64,000 bases of DNA from Streptomyces hygroscopicus (GTDB lineage Bacteria > Actinomycetota > Actinomycetes > Streptomycetales > Streptomycetaceae): the NCBI GenBank assembly GCA_002021875.1, contig CP018627.1, forward strand, positions 7,316,001-7,380,000, given 5' to 3'. The number at the start of each line of letters is the position of its first letter. Positions within the stretch are counted from its first letter, which is position 1. The notes under the pieces were generated by a model, which was not told where the DNA came from, did no database searches, and worked only from the letters and a program-made list of their open reading frames with translations. Shown piece after piece: positions 33,751 to 41,684 of the stretch. The translations under genes were made by a program, and so were the position numbers.

Positions 33751-33797
33751 CTCGCCATCTCCCCGGTCTATTCGTGGTGATCCTGTCGCTCCGTCTG

Positions 33798-33816
33798 ATC
33801 TGACGGTTCGTCAGAT
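33798..33816. promoter_or_regulatory. TetR-type palindromic operator
   Basis: ATCTGACG-GTT-CGTCAGAT: perfect 8-base arms with a 3-base centre, between the divergent amidohydrolase and DUF1206 genes (48 and 101 bases from their starts). The form and position fit a TetR-family binding site. Confidence 0.65.
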
Positions 33817-33917
33817 TCTGGCGGCAGAGTAGGGCGGATCGCTTCAACCAACAAGAGAAAGTCCCGTTTCCGCGCCTACGTCCAGGGCACACGATGTGCG
33901 ACAACCGGGAGGAAACG

Positions 33918-34763
33918 GTGAACGCATCGTCGATCGCACGCGGACTGGGTTCGGCAACGCGCACACGTACCCCACGCGAGGCGGGCAGCCGGGCCATCGA
34001 GGCGGCGGCCCGCTGGGGCCTGGCCACCCGGGGGGTGCTCTATCTGCTCATCGGCGTCCTGGCGCTGCGCATCGCCTTGGGCGACCGTGGCGAGCAGGCC
34101 GACCGGGGCGGGGCCCTCCAGGTCCTCGCCCAGCAGCCGTTCGGCGCGGCGCTGGTCTGGGCGGTCGGCATCGGGCTGGTCTGCATGGCGCTGTGGCGGC
34201 TGTCCGAGGCGGTCTTCGGGGCCGCGGGGCCGGACGGAGGCGCGGTACGCAAGCGGCTGGCGGGGGCGGCCCGTGCGGTCTTCTATGGCGTCGTCGCGTA
34301 CTCCGTGCTCTCCTTCGCCACCGGCGAGCAGGGCAGCGGCTCCAGCGACCGCCAGTCCCAGGACGTGACGGCCCGCGCGCTCGACCTGCCGTACGGCCGG
34401 TGGCTGGTCGCCGCCGGCGGGACCGCGGTGGCCGCGGCCGGGGTGTGGATCGCCGTACGGGCGCTGCGGCGCGGCTTCCGCAAGCACCTCAAGGTGGGCT
34501 CGATGTCCCGGCGGACGCGGCGGGCCGTGGAGGCGCTGGGGGTCTGCGGCGGGGTGGCCCGCGGGGCCGTGTTCGCGGTGGCGGGCGGCTTCGCGCTCTC
34601 GGCCGCCGTGCGCTACGACCCGGGCAAGGCGAAGGGCATCGACGACACCCTGCGGACCTTCGCCGGGACGGCGGCGGGGCCCTGGCTGCTGATGGCGGTG
34701 GCGCTGGGGCTGGCGCTCTTCGGGGTGTTCTCGTTCGCGATGGCCCGGTGGCGGCGGGTCTGA
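33918..34763 (+). CDS. DUF1206 six-helix membrane protein
   Basis: 281 residues from the GTG at 33918, just after GGGAGGAA. Three repeats of the DUF1206 unit, each with two helices and a conserved RG/GxxYxxxG-type start: ARWGLATRGVLYLLIGVLAL, GAARAVFYGVVAYSVLSFA, CGGVARGAVFAVAGGFALSA. Function unknown. Divergent from the amidohydrolase, sharing the palindrome region. Confidence 0.9.
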   Translation: MNASSIARGLGSATRTRTPREAGSRAIEAAARWGLATRGVLYLLIGVLALRIALGDRGEQADRGGALQVLAQQPFGAALVWAVGIGLVCMALWRLSEAVFGAAGPDGGAVRKRLAGAARAVFYGVVAYSVLSFATGEQGSGSSDRQSQDVTARALDLPYGRWLVAAGGTAVAAAGVWIAVRALRRGFRKHLKVGSMSRRTRRAVEALGVCGGVARGAVFAVAGGFALSAAVRYDPGKAKGIDDTLRTFAGTAAGPWLLMAVALGLALFGVFSFAMARWRRV

Positions 34764-34999
34764 GCGCGCTGCTCATGCCCGGGGGCTCGGGCCCGGCTCT
34801 GTCCCCGTGCTCGTGGCGCCGGGTCTGAGCACGATTCCTGTGCCGGGGGTCTCGGGTTCTCGGGGCCGGCCGTCCGCTGTCCCTCGTTGTCCCTGTGTCC
34901 CCTGGCACCGGGCCCCGCCCCCGCGCCTCGCGCATCTCGTACGGATGTGCCCCGTAAGGCGGTCTTCCCCGGGGTTCCGGGCGCCGGAACCATCGGACG

Positions 35000-35503
35000 A
35001 TGCCGACCATCAAGCCCCGCGTGCCGACCATGAGGCCCCGCGCCCGTATCGCCGCCACCGGGGCGGCCTTCGCCCTCGCCGCCGCCACCCCCGTCGCCGC
35101 GTACGCCGCGCTGGACGACCCGCCCGCCGCGACGGCCTCCGACGCAGCGGCCTCCGGCGCCGTGGACCGGGGTAAGCCGTACGTCGAGACCCGGCTCTTC
35201 TTCGGCACCGAGCGCCCCGACGGCGGGCCGCCCGTCACCGAGAAGCAGTTTCTGGCCTTCGTGGACCGGCAGATCACCCCGCGCTTCCCCGCCGGCCTGA
35301 CGATCCACGACGGCCGGGGGCAGTGGCGGGACCAGAACGGGACGATCGAGCGGGAGCGCTCGTACGAGGTGATCCTGCTCTACCCGACGTCCGAGGCCCC
35401 GACGCAGGACCCGCGGATCGAACGGATCCGGACGGCGTACGAGCGGCAGTACGCCCAGGAGTCCGTGGCCCGGGCCGACGCACCGGCCCGGGTGGACTTC
35501 TGA
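35000..35503 (+). CDS. DUF3574 domain secreted protein
   Basis: 167 residues. Signal peptide at 10-40 (ARIAATGAAFALAAATPVAAYAA); an ATG at 35030 is an alternative start that would still keep it. The mature part matches DUF3574: YVETRLFFGTERPDGG, VTEKQFLAFVDRQITPRFPAGLT, GQWRD.NGTIERERSYEVILLYP. Function unknown; probably extracytoplasmic. It stands alone after a 236-base spacer with no clear feature. Confidence 0.85.
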   Translation: MPTIKPRVPTMRPRARIAATGAAFALAAATPVAAYAALDDPPAATASDAAASGAVDRGKPYVETRLFFGTERPDGGPPVTEKQFLAFVDRQITPRFPAGLTIHDGRGQWRDQNGTIERERSYEVILLYPTSEAPTQDPRIERIRTAYERQYAQESVARADAPARVDF

Positions 35504-35553
35504 GCCATCGGGCCGGAGCCGACCACCCCGGCCGCCCCGGCTACCCCCGCGCC

Positions 35554-36222
35554 TCAGCCCCGCTCGGCGGCGACCGCCGCCACCGCGTCCGCCACCGGCG
35601 TGTCGCCGTTGACCAGCTCCAGCGTGCGGCCCGCCGTACGGGGCTCGTCCAGGAGGGCGGCCAGGACCGCCGCCACATCGTCGCGGGTGACCTCGGCCCG
35701 GCCCGTGTGTTCGGCCAGTTCCACCCGGCCCGTGCCCGGGTCGTTCGTCAGCCGGCCCGGGCGCAGCACGGTCCAGTCGAGGCCGTCCCGGGCGCGGATG
35801 TCGTCGTCCGCCGCGGCCTTGGCGCGCAGATAGGCGGCGAAGACCGGGTCGGTGTCCGGCGGCGGCTCGTGGGACGCGCCCATCGAGGAGACGATCAGGA
35901 ACCGCCGGGCCCCCGCCCGTTCGGCCGCGTCCGCGAAGAGCACCGCGGACCGGTGGTCGACGGTCTCCTTACGGGCGGCACCGCTGCCCGGGCCCGCCCC
36001 GGCCGCGAAGACGGCCGCGTCCGCGTCCTCCAGATGCTTGACCACGTCCTCCAGCGAGGCCGACTCGAGGTCGCAGACGACGGGTTCGGTACCCGACGTC
36101 AGCAGGTCGCCCGCCTGTTCCGGCTTGCGGATGATGCCCGCCACTTCGTCTCCGCGCGCGGTGAGCAACCGCTCCAGCCGCAGCGCGATCTGTCCATGTC
36201 CACCAGCGATGACAATGCGCAT
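35554..36222 (-). CDS. NAD(P)-binding SDR-like protein
   Basis: 222 residues. Atypical short-chain dehydrogenase: Rossmann motif AGGHGQIALRL (residues 6-16), D51 after beta-3 (VVCDLES), FIVSSMGA in beta-5, and a LRPGRL segment. The Tyr-x3-Lys site is replaced by AYLRAKAAAD, where Y and K are still present at the right spacing, so catalysis is not excluded. Similar proteins are called NAD(P)H-binding or YwnB-like. It is the downstream gene of the amidohydrolase-like gene, 24 bases apart. Confidence 0.87.
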   Translation of the reverse strand: MRIVIAGGHGQIALRLERLLTARGDEVAGIIRKPEQAGDLLTSGTEPVVCDLESASLEDVVKHLEDADAAVFAAGAGPGSGAARKETVDHRSAVLFADAAERAGARRFLIVSSMGASHEPPPDTDPVFAAYLRAKAAADDDIRARDGLDWTVLRPGRLTNDPGTGRVELAEHTGRAEVTRDDVAAVLAALLDEPRTAGRTLELVNGDTPVADAVAAVAAERG

Positions 36223-36246
36223 GATCCCGACCGTACGCCGTGCGGC

Positions 36247-37524
36247 CTACTGTTGCTCGCCGCCGCTCTGCGACCGCGCCTGCCGGGGGAGGTCCAGCGC
36301 CACCGCGGCCGCCGAGTCGCAGTACTCCCGCACCGCGCTGGTACGGGCCACCACCCGGCCCCGGTGCACCACGACCCTGCTGTACGCGAGCGAGAGGATC
36401 CCCGCGAGCCCGTCCCCGCGCACCGCGAGCAGCTCGGCCGGGAACCCGGCCTCCACCCGCACCTCGGCGAGCCCCATCGCGGCCCGCGCCCGCCCGCACA
36501 CCGCCTCGTACGCCTCCTGCGGCCGCAGCTCGCCCCGGGACGCCAGCAGAAAGGCGGCCTCCAGGGGATCGCCCCGGCCCACCGGGTTGACCGCGTCCCG
36601 CAGCGCCCCGCTGCCCGCGGCCACCCGGACGCCCGCGGCGCGCAGCAGCCGCACCGGCGCGCAGGCCCAGGCGCGCGCTCCCCGCATGCCCTGCTGCTCC
36701 AGCCCGGCGCAGTCGCCCTGAGGGAGGCAGACGACGGTCACCCCGGCCGCCGCCAGCCGCTCGGCGATCCTCCCCGCGCTCTCCAGGGGCAGCCGGGACA
36801 GCCCGCCGCAGGGGCCGATGGTGACGCCCGGCCGCAAGCCCCCGGCCATCGCCGCGAGCCGGGCGAGGCGGGCCGGGTCGTCACCGTCCGTATGCAGATC
36901 GACGGCGCAGCCATGGCGGGCGGCGAGATCGAGGACGGCCTCGGCGTGGCCGGTCGGGTCCGGGTCGAGGTCGGGGCAGCCGCCGATGACCGCCGCGCCC
37001 ATCTCCACCGCGTCCCGCAGCATCGCCAGGCCGTCCGCCCCGGCGGCCCCGGTCAGCACCCGGGGCACCGCCACCGCGCTCAGCTCCGTGAGCCCGCGCA
37101 GGGTCCGGCCGGCCTCCAGGACCGCCTCCAGGGAGCGCAGCCCGTGCACTCCGCCGATGCGGACATGGGTGCGCAGCGCGGTCGCCCCGTGGCCGAGCTG
37201 CAGCAGCGCGGCCTCGACGGTGCGGCGCTGGATGTCCCCGGGGACGTACGGGACCGGGCCCGCCATGTCGGCCGTAAGGGCGGTGTCGCAGTGGGCGTGG
37301 GGTTCGGCGGGGGCGGGCAGCAGCAGATAGCCGCCGAGGTCCAGCCGGGTGCCGGGGACGAGGCTGCCCGCCGTGCCCACGGCCTCGATCCGCCCGCCGC
37401 TGAGCCGGACGTCCACGGTGCGCCCGTCGGCGAGCCGGACGCCGCCGAGCACCAGAGCGGTGGGCTCGGGGCCCGCGCCGCCGTTCCTGGGCGGCTGCTG
37501 AGGCTGCTGCTGGCTCTCGGGCAT
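36247..37524 (-). CDS. Cytosine-deaminase-like amidohydrolase lacking several metal ligands
   Basis: 425 residues from the ATG at 37524 with CAGGAG upstream. The N-terminal beta-sandwich and EPHAHCDTALT (H76, H78) match the CodA/TRZ family, and H211 (DLHTDGDD) fits the third histidine. The expected Glu after it is not in place, the fourth histidine position (CodA H246, ASHTTAMH) reads IGPCGGLSR, and the catalytic Asp (CodA D313, GHDD) is replaced in AGSGALRDAVNP. It may be an inactive or repurposed enzyme. Gln-rich start (QQQPQQPP) is likely disordered. Confidence 0.8.
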   Translation of the reverse strand: MPESQQQPQQPPRNGGAGPEPTALVLGGVRLADGRTVDVRLSGGRIEAVGTAGSLVPGTRLDLGGYLLLPAPAEPHAHCDTALTADMAGPVPYVPGDIQRRTVEAALLQLGHGATALRTHVRIGGVHGLRSLEAVLEAGRTLRGLTELSAVAVPRVLTGAAGADGLAMLRDAVEMGAAVIGGCPDLDPDPTGHAEAVLDLAARHGCAVDLHTDGDDPARLARLAAMAGGLRPGVTIGPCGGLSRLPLESAGRIAERLAAAGVTVVCLPQGDCAGLEQQGMRGARAWACAPVRLLRAAGVRVAAGSGALRDAVNPVGRGDPLEAAFLLASRGELRPQEAYEAVCGRARAAMGLAEVRVEAGFPAELLAVRGDGLAGILSLAYSRVVVHRGRVVARTSAVREYCDSAAAVALDLPRQARSQSGGEQQ

Positions 37525-37847
37525 CGCACTCCTGGGATTCGCAGGGCGTACGCGGGGCGCACAGGGGCGCGCGACGGTTGCGTGACGAGGGCGGTGGCGG
37601 TGACGCCAGGGCGCCACGGGTACGCGCCGAGCACACGAGGGGTAAGGCGACGAGCAACGCGCCGGGCACGCGTCGGATGTGTGCGCAACCAAGATCACGC
37701 GGGTGCGATCCGAAGCCTAGGACGCGGTGGGGGCGGCTTCGCGGAGGAGCCGAATAGTCGTACCGGTGTGGTGCCTGAGCCCAGGGTGACGAGGGGTCGA
37801 TACGGATTTCACCTTCGGCGGCCGACCGTGTAATGTCTTCATCGCTC
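37525..37847. other. Gene-free spacer before the tRNA-Thr gene
   Basis: 323 bases with no gene. The left part is GC-rich and holds nothing I recognise; the right end has the tRNA promoter. Confidence 0.5.
37808..37836 (+). promoter_or_regulatory. Promoter for tRNA-Thr/tRNA-Met
   Basis: TTCACC (37808-37813), 17 bases, TAATGT (37831-37836). Start of transcription would be a few bases before the tRNA. Confidence 0.6.
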
Positions 37848-37920
37848 GCCCCAATAGCTCAGTCGGCAGAGCGTCTCCATGGTAAGGAGAAGGTCTACGG
37901 TTCGATTCCGTATTGGGGCT
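37848..37920 (+). tRNA. tRNA-Thr (GGT)
   Basis: 73 bases: acceptor GCCCCAA / TTGGGGC, discriminator T, anticodon loop ATGGTAA with GGT at 37881-37883, T-arm CGGTTCGATTCCG. CCA not encoded. Confidence 0.96.
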
Positions 37921-37980
37921 CTGATGTGTGAGGTTTCCCGTTCGACTACGCTGTGTCGAGCGGGGAGTCACTCGCATCAC

Positions 37981-38053
37981 AGCGGTGTAGCTCAGTCGGT
38001 AGAGCAAGCGGCTCATAATCGCTGTGTCACCGGTTCAAGTCCGGTCACCGCTA
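37981..38053 (+). tRNA. tRNA-Met (CAT), elongator type
   Basis: 73 bases: acceptor AGCGGTG / CACCGCT, discriminator A, anticodon CAT at 38014-38016 in loop CTCATAA. The normal A-T/G-C acceptor top and absence of the initiator's unpaired first base argue for elongator Met; a CAT tRNA-Ile2 is less likely because its acceptor differs. Confidence 0.92.
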
Positions 38054-38058
38054 CTGAC

Positions 38059-38100
38059 AGTAGCCGATTGCGGGGTCGGTCCTTCGATCGGCTACTCTTT
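38059..38100 (+). terminator. Terminator after tRNA-Met
   Basis: Perfect 10-bp stem AGTAGCCGAT / ATCGGCTACT (38059-38068, 38087-38096), followed by CTTTCT. It separates the tRNA unit from rpmG. Confidence 0.75.
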
Positions 38101-38139
38101 CTGCGTTAATCCTTTATCCGTTCGTCAAGGAGCACTCAC

Positions 38140-38304
38140 GTGGCTGCCACCGACGTCCGCCCGAAGATCACGCTGGCCTGCGTGGAGTGCAAGGAGCGGA
38201 ACTACATCACCAAGAAGAACCGGCGCAACGACCCGGATCGTCTTGAGATCAAGAAGCACTGCCCGCGTTGCAACGCGCACACCGCGCACCGAGAGACGCG
38301 ATAG
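38140..38304 (+). CDS. rpmG: 50S ribosomal protein L33
   Basis: 54 residues, GTG start eight bases after AGGAG. Zinc-binding (C+) form of L33: CVEC (residues 14-17) and CPRC (41-44), with the family sequence [20 protein letters not shown] and [16 protein letters not shown]. It is the first gene of the rpmG-hadA-hadB arrangement, as in mycobacteria, but followed by its own terminator. Confidence 0.96.
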   Translation: MAATDVRPKITLACVECKERNYITKKNRRNDPDRLEIKKHCPRCNAHTAHRETR

Positions 38305-38320
38305 CAATAAGCTCTCATTC

Positions 38321-38351
38321 GAGGCCGCCCCCACTCGCGGGGGGCGGCCTC
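38321..38351 (+). terminator. Terminator after rpmG
   Basis: 12-bp perfect stem GAGGCCGCCCCC / GGGGGCGGCCTC followed by GTTTCGTT. Confidence 0.85.
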
Positions 38352-38388
38352 GTTTCGTTGGTAATTCAATCGCAGGAGGTGTGCGCCG

Positions 38389-38859
38389 ATGGCGCTCGAC
38401 CAGTCCTTCGTAGGGCGGACCTACCCGCCCACCGCGGCCTACGAGGTCGGCCGGGAGAAGATCCGGGAATTCGCCGAGTCCCTGGGTGACACCAATCCGG
38501 TCTACACCGACCCCGAGGCGGCCAGGGCCCTCGGCTACCCCGACGTGATCGCCCCGCCGACGTTCATTTTCACGATCACCTTCAAGGCGGCCGGGAAGCA
38601 GGTTGTCGAGGACCCGCAACTGGGGCTGGACTACAGCCGGGTGGTCCACGGCGATCAGCGGTTCGAGTACACCCGCCCGGTCCGCGCGGGGGACCACCTG
38701 TCGGTCACCTCGATCATCGACTCGATCAAGTCGCTGGCAGGCAACGACATCCTGTCCGTCCGCGGTGAGGTCCACGACAAGGCGGGTGATCATGTAGCGA
38801 CGTCGTTCACGACGCTGGTGGCCCGCGCCGCCGACGCAGAGGTGGAGGAGAGCAGATGA
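38389..38859 (+). CDS. MaoC-like dehydratase, HadA type
   Basis: 156 residues, AGGAGGT upstream. FAS1-like/MaoC N-terminal dehydratase fold (hot-dog). It matches mycobacterial HadA: VGREKIREFAESLGDTNPVYTD, then GYPDVIAPPTF, without the catalytic Asp-His of the active partner. HadA supplies the substrate channel and pairs with HadB to dehydrate 3-hydroxyacyl-ACP. Overlaps hadB-type gene by four bases (ATGA). Confidence 0.9.
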   Translation: MALDQSFVGRTYPPTAAYEVGREKIREFAESLGDTNPVYTDPEAARALGYPDVIAPPTFIFTITFKAAGKQVVEDPQLGLDYSRVVHGDQRFEYTRPVRAGDHLSVTSIIDSIKSLAGNDILSVRGEVHDKAGDHVATSFTTLVARAADAEVEESR

Positions 38860-39293
38860 CGACGGCCAAGATCTCGTACGACGCCGTGGAGGTCGGCACC
38901 GAGGTGCCGATGCGCGAGTTCCGGGTGAACCGCGCCGACCTCGTGCGGTACGCGGGCGCGTCGGGCGACTTCAATCCGATCCACTGGAACGAGAAGTTCG
39001 CCAAGGAGGTCGGCCTCCCCGACGTCATCGCGCACGGCGCCTACACCATGGCCCAGGCGGCCCGCGTGGTGACCGAGTGGGCCGGCGACCCCGGCGCCCT
39101 GGTCGAGTACGGCGTCCGCTTCACCAGGCCGGTCGTGGTCCCCAACGACGACAAGGGCGCGCTCATCGAGATCGGCGCCAAGGTCACCGCCAAACTGGAC
39201 GACGAGGCCCGTACGGTGCGCCTCGACATCACGGCGACCAGCGCCGGCCAGAAGGTGCTGGGCCGGGCCCGCGCCGTGGTACGGCTCGTCTGA
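38856..39293 (+). CDS. MaoC-like dehydratase, HadB type (catalytic)
   Basis: 145 residues. Hydratase-2 motif YAGASGDFNPIHWNEKFAKEVGLPDVIAHG carries the catalytic Asp and His. Forms a heterodimer with the preceding protein. In mycobacteria the same genes lie between rpmG and trpT-secE and act in fatty-acid elongation; here they probably provide the 3-hydroxyacyl-ACP dehydratase of Streptomyces fatty-acid synthesis, an inference. Confidence 0.92.
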   Translation: MTTAKISYDAVEVGTEVPMREFRVNRADLVRYAGASGDFNPIHWNEKFAKEVGLPDVIAHGAYTMAQAARVVTEWAGDPGALVEYGVRFTRPVVVPNDDKGALIEIGAKVTAKLDDEARTVRLDITATSAGQKVLGRARAVVRLV

Positions 39294-39459
39294 GCCCTCG
39301 ACCGCGCCCGAGCGGCCCCCCGGCGGATGGGAGCACGCCACAGCGTGTGAAGCCCGCCTGAGCCCCTTACGGGCCGCACGCCCCGTCGGCCCCCGGACTC
39401 CCCACACCGGGGGCGGCCACCCCCCGGGCCCCAGGGGGCGCCCCCGTACTCTTGAGCGC

Positions 39460-40515
39460 GTGCAGGAACTCCACGACGCCCCTCTCGCGCCCCTCACCAC
39501 CTTCCGCCTCGGCGGACCGGCCAACCGGCTGCTCACGGCCACGACCGACGACGAGGTCATCGCCGCGGTCCGGGCGGCCGACGCGGCCGGGACCCCGCTG
39601 CTGGTGATCGGTGGCGGCAGCAATCTGGTCATCGCCGACAAGGGCTTCGACGGCACCGCCCTGCAGATCGCGACCAGCGGCTTCACGCTAGACGGCACCC
39701 GCCTGGAGCTCGCCGCGGGCGAGAACTGGTCGGACGCCGTGGCCCGTACGGTCCGGGCCGGGCTCGCGGGCATCGAATGCCTCGCCGGAATCCCCGGCTC
39801 CGCGGGGGCCACGCCGATACAGAACGTCGGCGCCTACGGCCAGGAGGTCTCCGCCACGATCACCGAGGTGATCGCCTACGACCGCCGCGCCGACGAGGTC
39901 GTCACGATCCCGAACGCCGACTGCGCCTTCTCCTACCGCCACAGCCGCTTCAAGGCCGACCCCGACCGCCATGTGGTGCTCCGGGTCCGCTTCGAGCTGG
40001 AGGACGCGGGCGGCCTCTCCGCGCCCGTCCGGTACGCCGAGACAGCGCGGGTACTCGGCGTCGAGGTGGGGGACCGGGTGCCGGCCGCCGTCGCCCGCCA
40101 GACCGTCCTGGGACTGCGCGCGGGCAAGGGCATGGTGCTCGACCCCGAGGACCACGACACCTGGTCCGCCGGATCGTTCTTCACCAACCCGGTGCTCACC
40201 GAGGACGCCTACGCCGCCTTCCTGGCCCGCGTCGCCGACCGCCTGGGCCCGGACACCGCGCCGCCCGCCTTCCCGGCGGGCGACGGTCTGATCAAGACCT
40301 CGGCGGCCTGGCTGATCGACAAGGCGGGCTTCACCAAGGGCTACGGCACCGGCCCGGCCCGGATCTCCACCAAGCACACGCTCGCCCTCACCAACCGGGG
40401 CGAGGCCACGACCGAGGATCTGCTGGCGCTGGCCCGCGAGGTGGTGGCCGGGGTCGAGGGGGCGTTCGGGATCCGGCTGGTCAACGAGCCGGTGACGGTG
40501 GGCGTGAGTCTCTGA
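39460..40515 (+). CDS. murB: UDP-N-acetylenolpyruvoylglucosamine reductase
   Basis: 351 residues, GTG start. FAD-dependent reduction giving UDP-MurNAc in peptidoglycan synthesis. FAD-binding part: TTFRLGGPANRL, PLLVIGGGSNLVIAD, LAGIPGSAGATPIQNVGAYGQEV; substrate domain with the catalytic Ser in SAGSFFTNPV and the C-terminal Glu in VNEPVTVG. No ribosome site precedes the GTG; TACTCT lies at -13, so a leaderless transcript is likely. Upstream hadAB gene ends 166 bases before. Confidence 0.95.
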   Translation: MQELHDAPLAPLTTFRLGGPANRLLTATTDDEVIAAVRAADAAGTPLLVIGGGSNLVIADKGFDGTALQIATSGFTLDGTRLELAAGENWSDAVARTVRAGLAGIECLAGIPGSAGATPIQNVGAYGQEVSATITEVIAYDRRADEVVTIPNADCAFSYRHSRFKADPDRHVVLRVRFELEDAGGLSAPVRYAETARVLGVEVGDRVPAAVARQTVLGLRAGKGMVLDPEDHDTWSAGSFFTNPVLTEDAYAAFLARVADRLGPDTAPPAFPAGDGLIKTSAAWLIDKAGFTKGYGTGPARISTKHTLALTNRGEATTEDLLALAREVVAGVEGAFGIRLVNEPVTVGVSL

Positions 40516-40521
40516 GCCCGA

Positions 40522-41553
40522 CTACTCACGTGAGTACTCTGGGCCCGCCAGCCAGTCGTCGATCCCCGTCAGCATCCGCTGCCGGACCTCCTCCGGCGCG
40601 GCCGACCCGCGCACCGACTGACGTGCCAGCTCGGCCAGTTCGGCGTCCGTGAAGCCGTGGTGCTCGCGCACCAGCTCGTACTGCGCCGCCAGCCGTGAGC
40701 CGAAGAGCAGCGGGTCGTCCGCCCCGAGCGCCATCGGCACCCCCGCGTCGTAGAGCGTCCGCAGCGGGACGTCCTCCGGCTTCTCGTAGACCCCGAGCGC
40801 CACGTTCGACGAGGGACACACCTCGCAGGTCACCTGGCGCTCGGCGAGCTTGGCCAGCAGCCGTGGGTCCTCGGCCGCGCGCACCCCGTGGCCGACCCGG
40901 GCCGCGCCGAGGTCGTCCAGGCAGTCCCGCACGCTGCCGGCGCCCGACAGCTCGCCGCCGTGCGGCGCGGCCAGCAGCCCGCCCTCCCGGGCGATGGCGA
41001 AGGCCCGGTCGAAGTCACGGGCGAATCCGCGCCGCTCGTCGTTGGAGAGGCCGAAGCCGACCACGCCGCGGTCCGCGTAGCGCACCGCGAGCCGGGCGAG
41101 GGTGCGCGCCTCCAGCGGATGCTTCATGCGGTTGGCGGCGACCAGCACCCTGATCCCCAGCCCGGTGTCCGTGGAGGCGCTCTCGACCGCGTCCAGGATG
41201 ACCTCCATCGCCGGGATCAGCCCGCCCAGACGCGGGGCGTACGAGGTGGGGTCGACCTGGATCTCCAGCCACTGGGCCCCGTCCCGCACGTCCTCCTGGG
41301 CCGCCTCGCGTACCAGCCGCCGGATGTCGTCGGCGTCCCGCAGGCAGGACCGTGCGATGTCGTACAGCCGCTGGAAGCGGAACCAGCCGCGCTCGTCGGT
41401 GGCCCGCAACTTCGGCGGCTCACCGCCGCTCAGTGCCTCGGGCAGGTGGACGCCGTACTTGTCGGCGAGTTCCAGGAGGGTCGCGGGGCGCATGGAGCCG
41501 GTGAAGTGAAGATGCAGATGCGCTTTGGGGAGCAGGTGTACATCGCGTGCCAT
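40522..41553 (-). CDS. add: Adenosine deaminase
   Basis: 343 residues from the ATG at 41553, the start that leaves the family N-terminus RDVHLLPKAHLHLHF; an ATG at 41619 would add 22 residues. Zinc hydrolase converting adenosine to inosine. Ligands: H14/H16 (HLHF), His in APHGGE with its Glu, His in VGHGVR, and the Asp pair in GADDPLLFG. Convergent with murB, seven bases between stops, and divergent from nothing on its upstream side: the aminotransferase gene ends 131 bases upstream on the same strand. Confidence 0.93.
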   Translation of the reverse strand: MARDVHLLPKAHLHLHFTGSMRPATLLELADKYGVHLPEALSGGEPPKLRATDERGWFRFQRLYDIARSCLRDADDIRRLVREAAQEDVRDGAQWLEIQVDPTSYAPRLGGLIPAMEVILDAVESASTDTGLGIRVLVAANRMKHPLEARTLARLAVRYADRGVVGFGLSNDERRGFARDFDRAFAIAREGGLLAAPHGGELSGAGSVRDCLDDLGAARVGHGVRAAEDPRLLAKLAERQVTCEVCPSSNVALGVYEKPEDVPLRTLYDAGVPMALGADDPLLFGSRLAAQYELVREHHGFTDAELAELARQSVRGSAAPEEVRQRMLTGIDDWLAGPEYSRE

Positions 41554-41684
41554 CTGCAGATACTGCCGTACGACCGGACCTGCCGGTACCGCTTTCCCCG
41601 AACGGGGAGGTGCACACATGAGGAAGGGCCGGATCCGCCCCGCGGATTCCGGCCCGTTCCCTGCGTGCGTGCGATCCGCGCGCC

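Noticed and set aside
29858..38053. Integrative element using a tRNA as attachment site
   Set aside because: No integrase, no duplicated tRNA 3' end and no compositional break near the tRNA genes.
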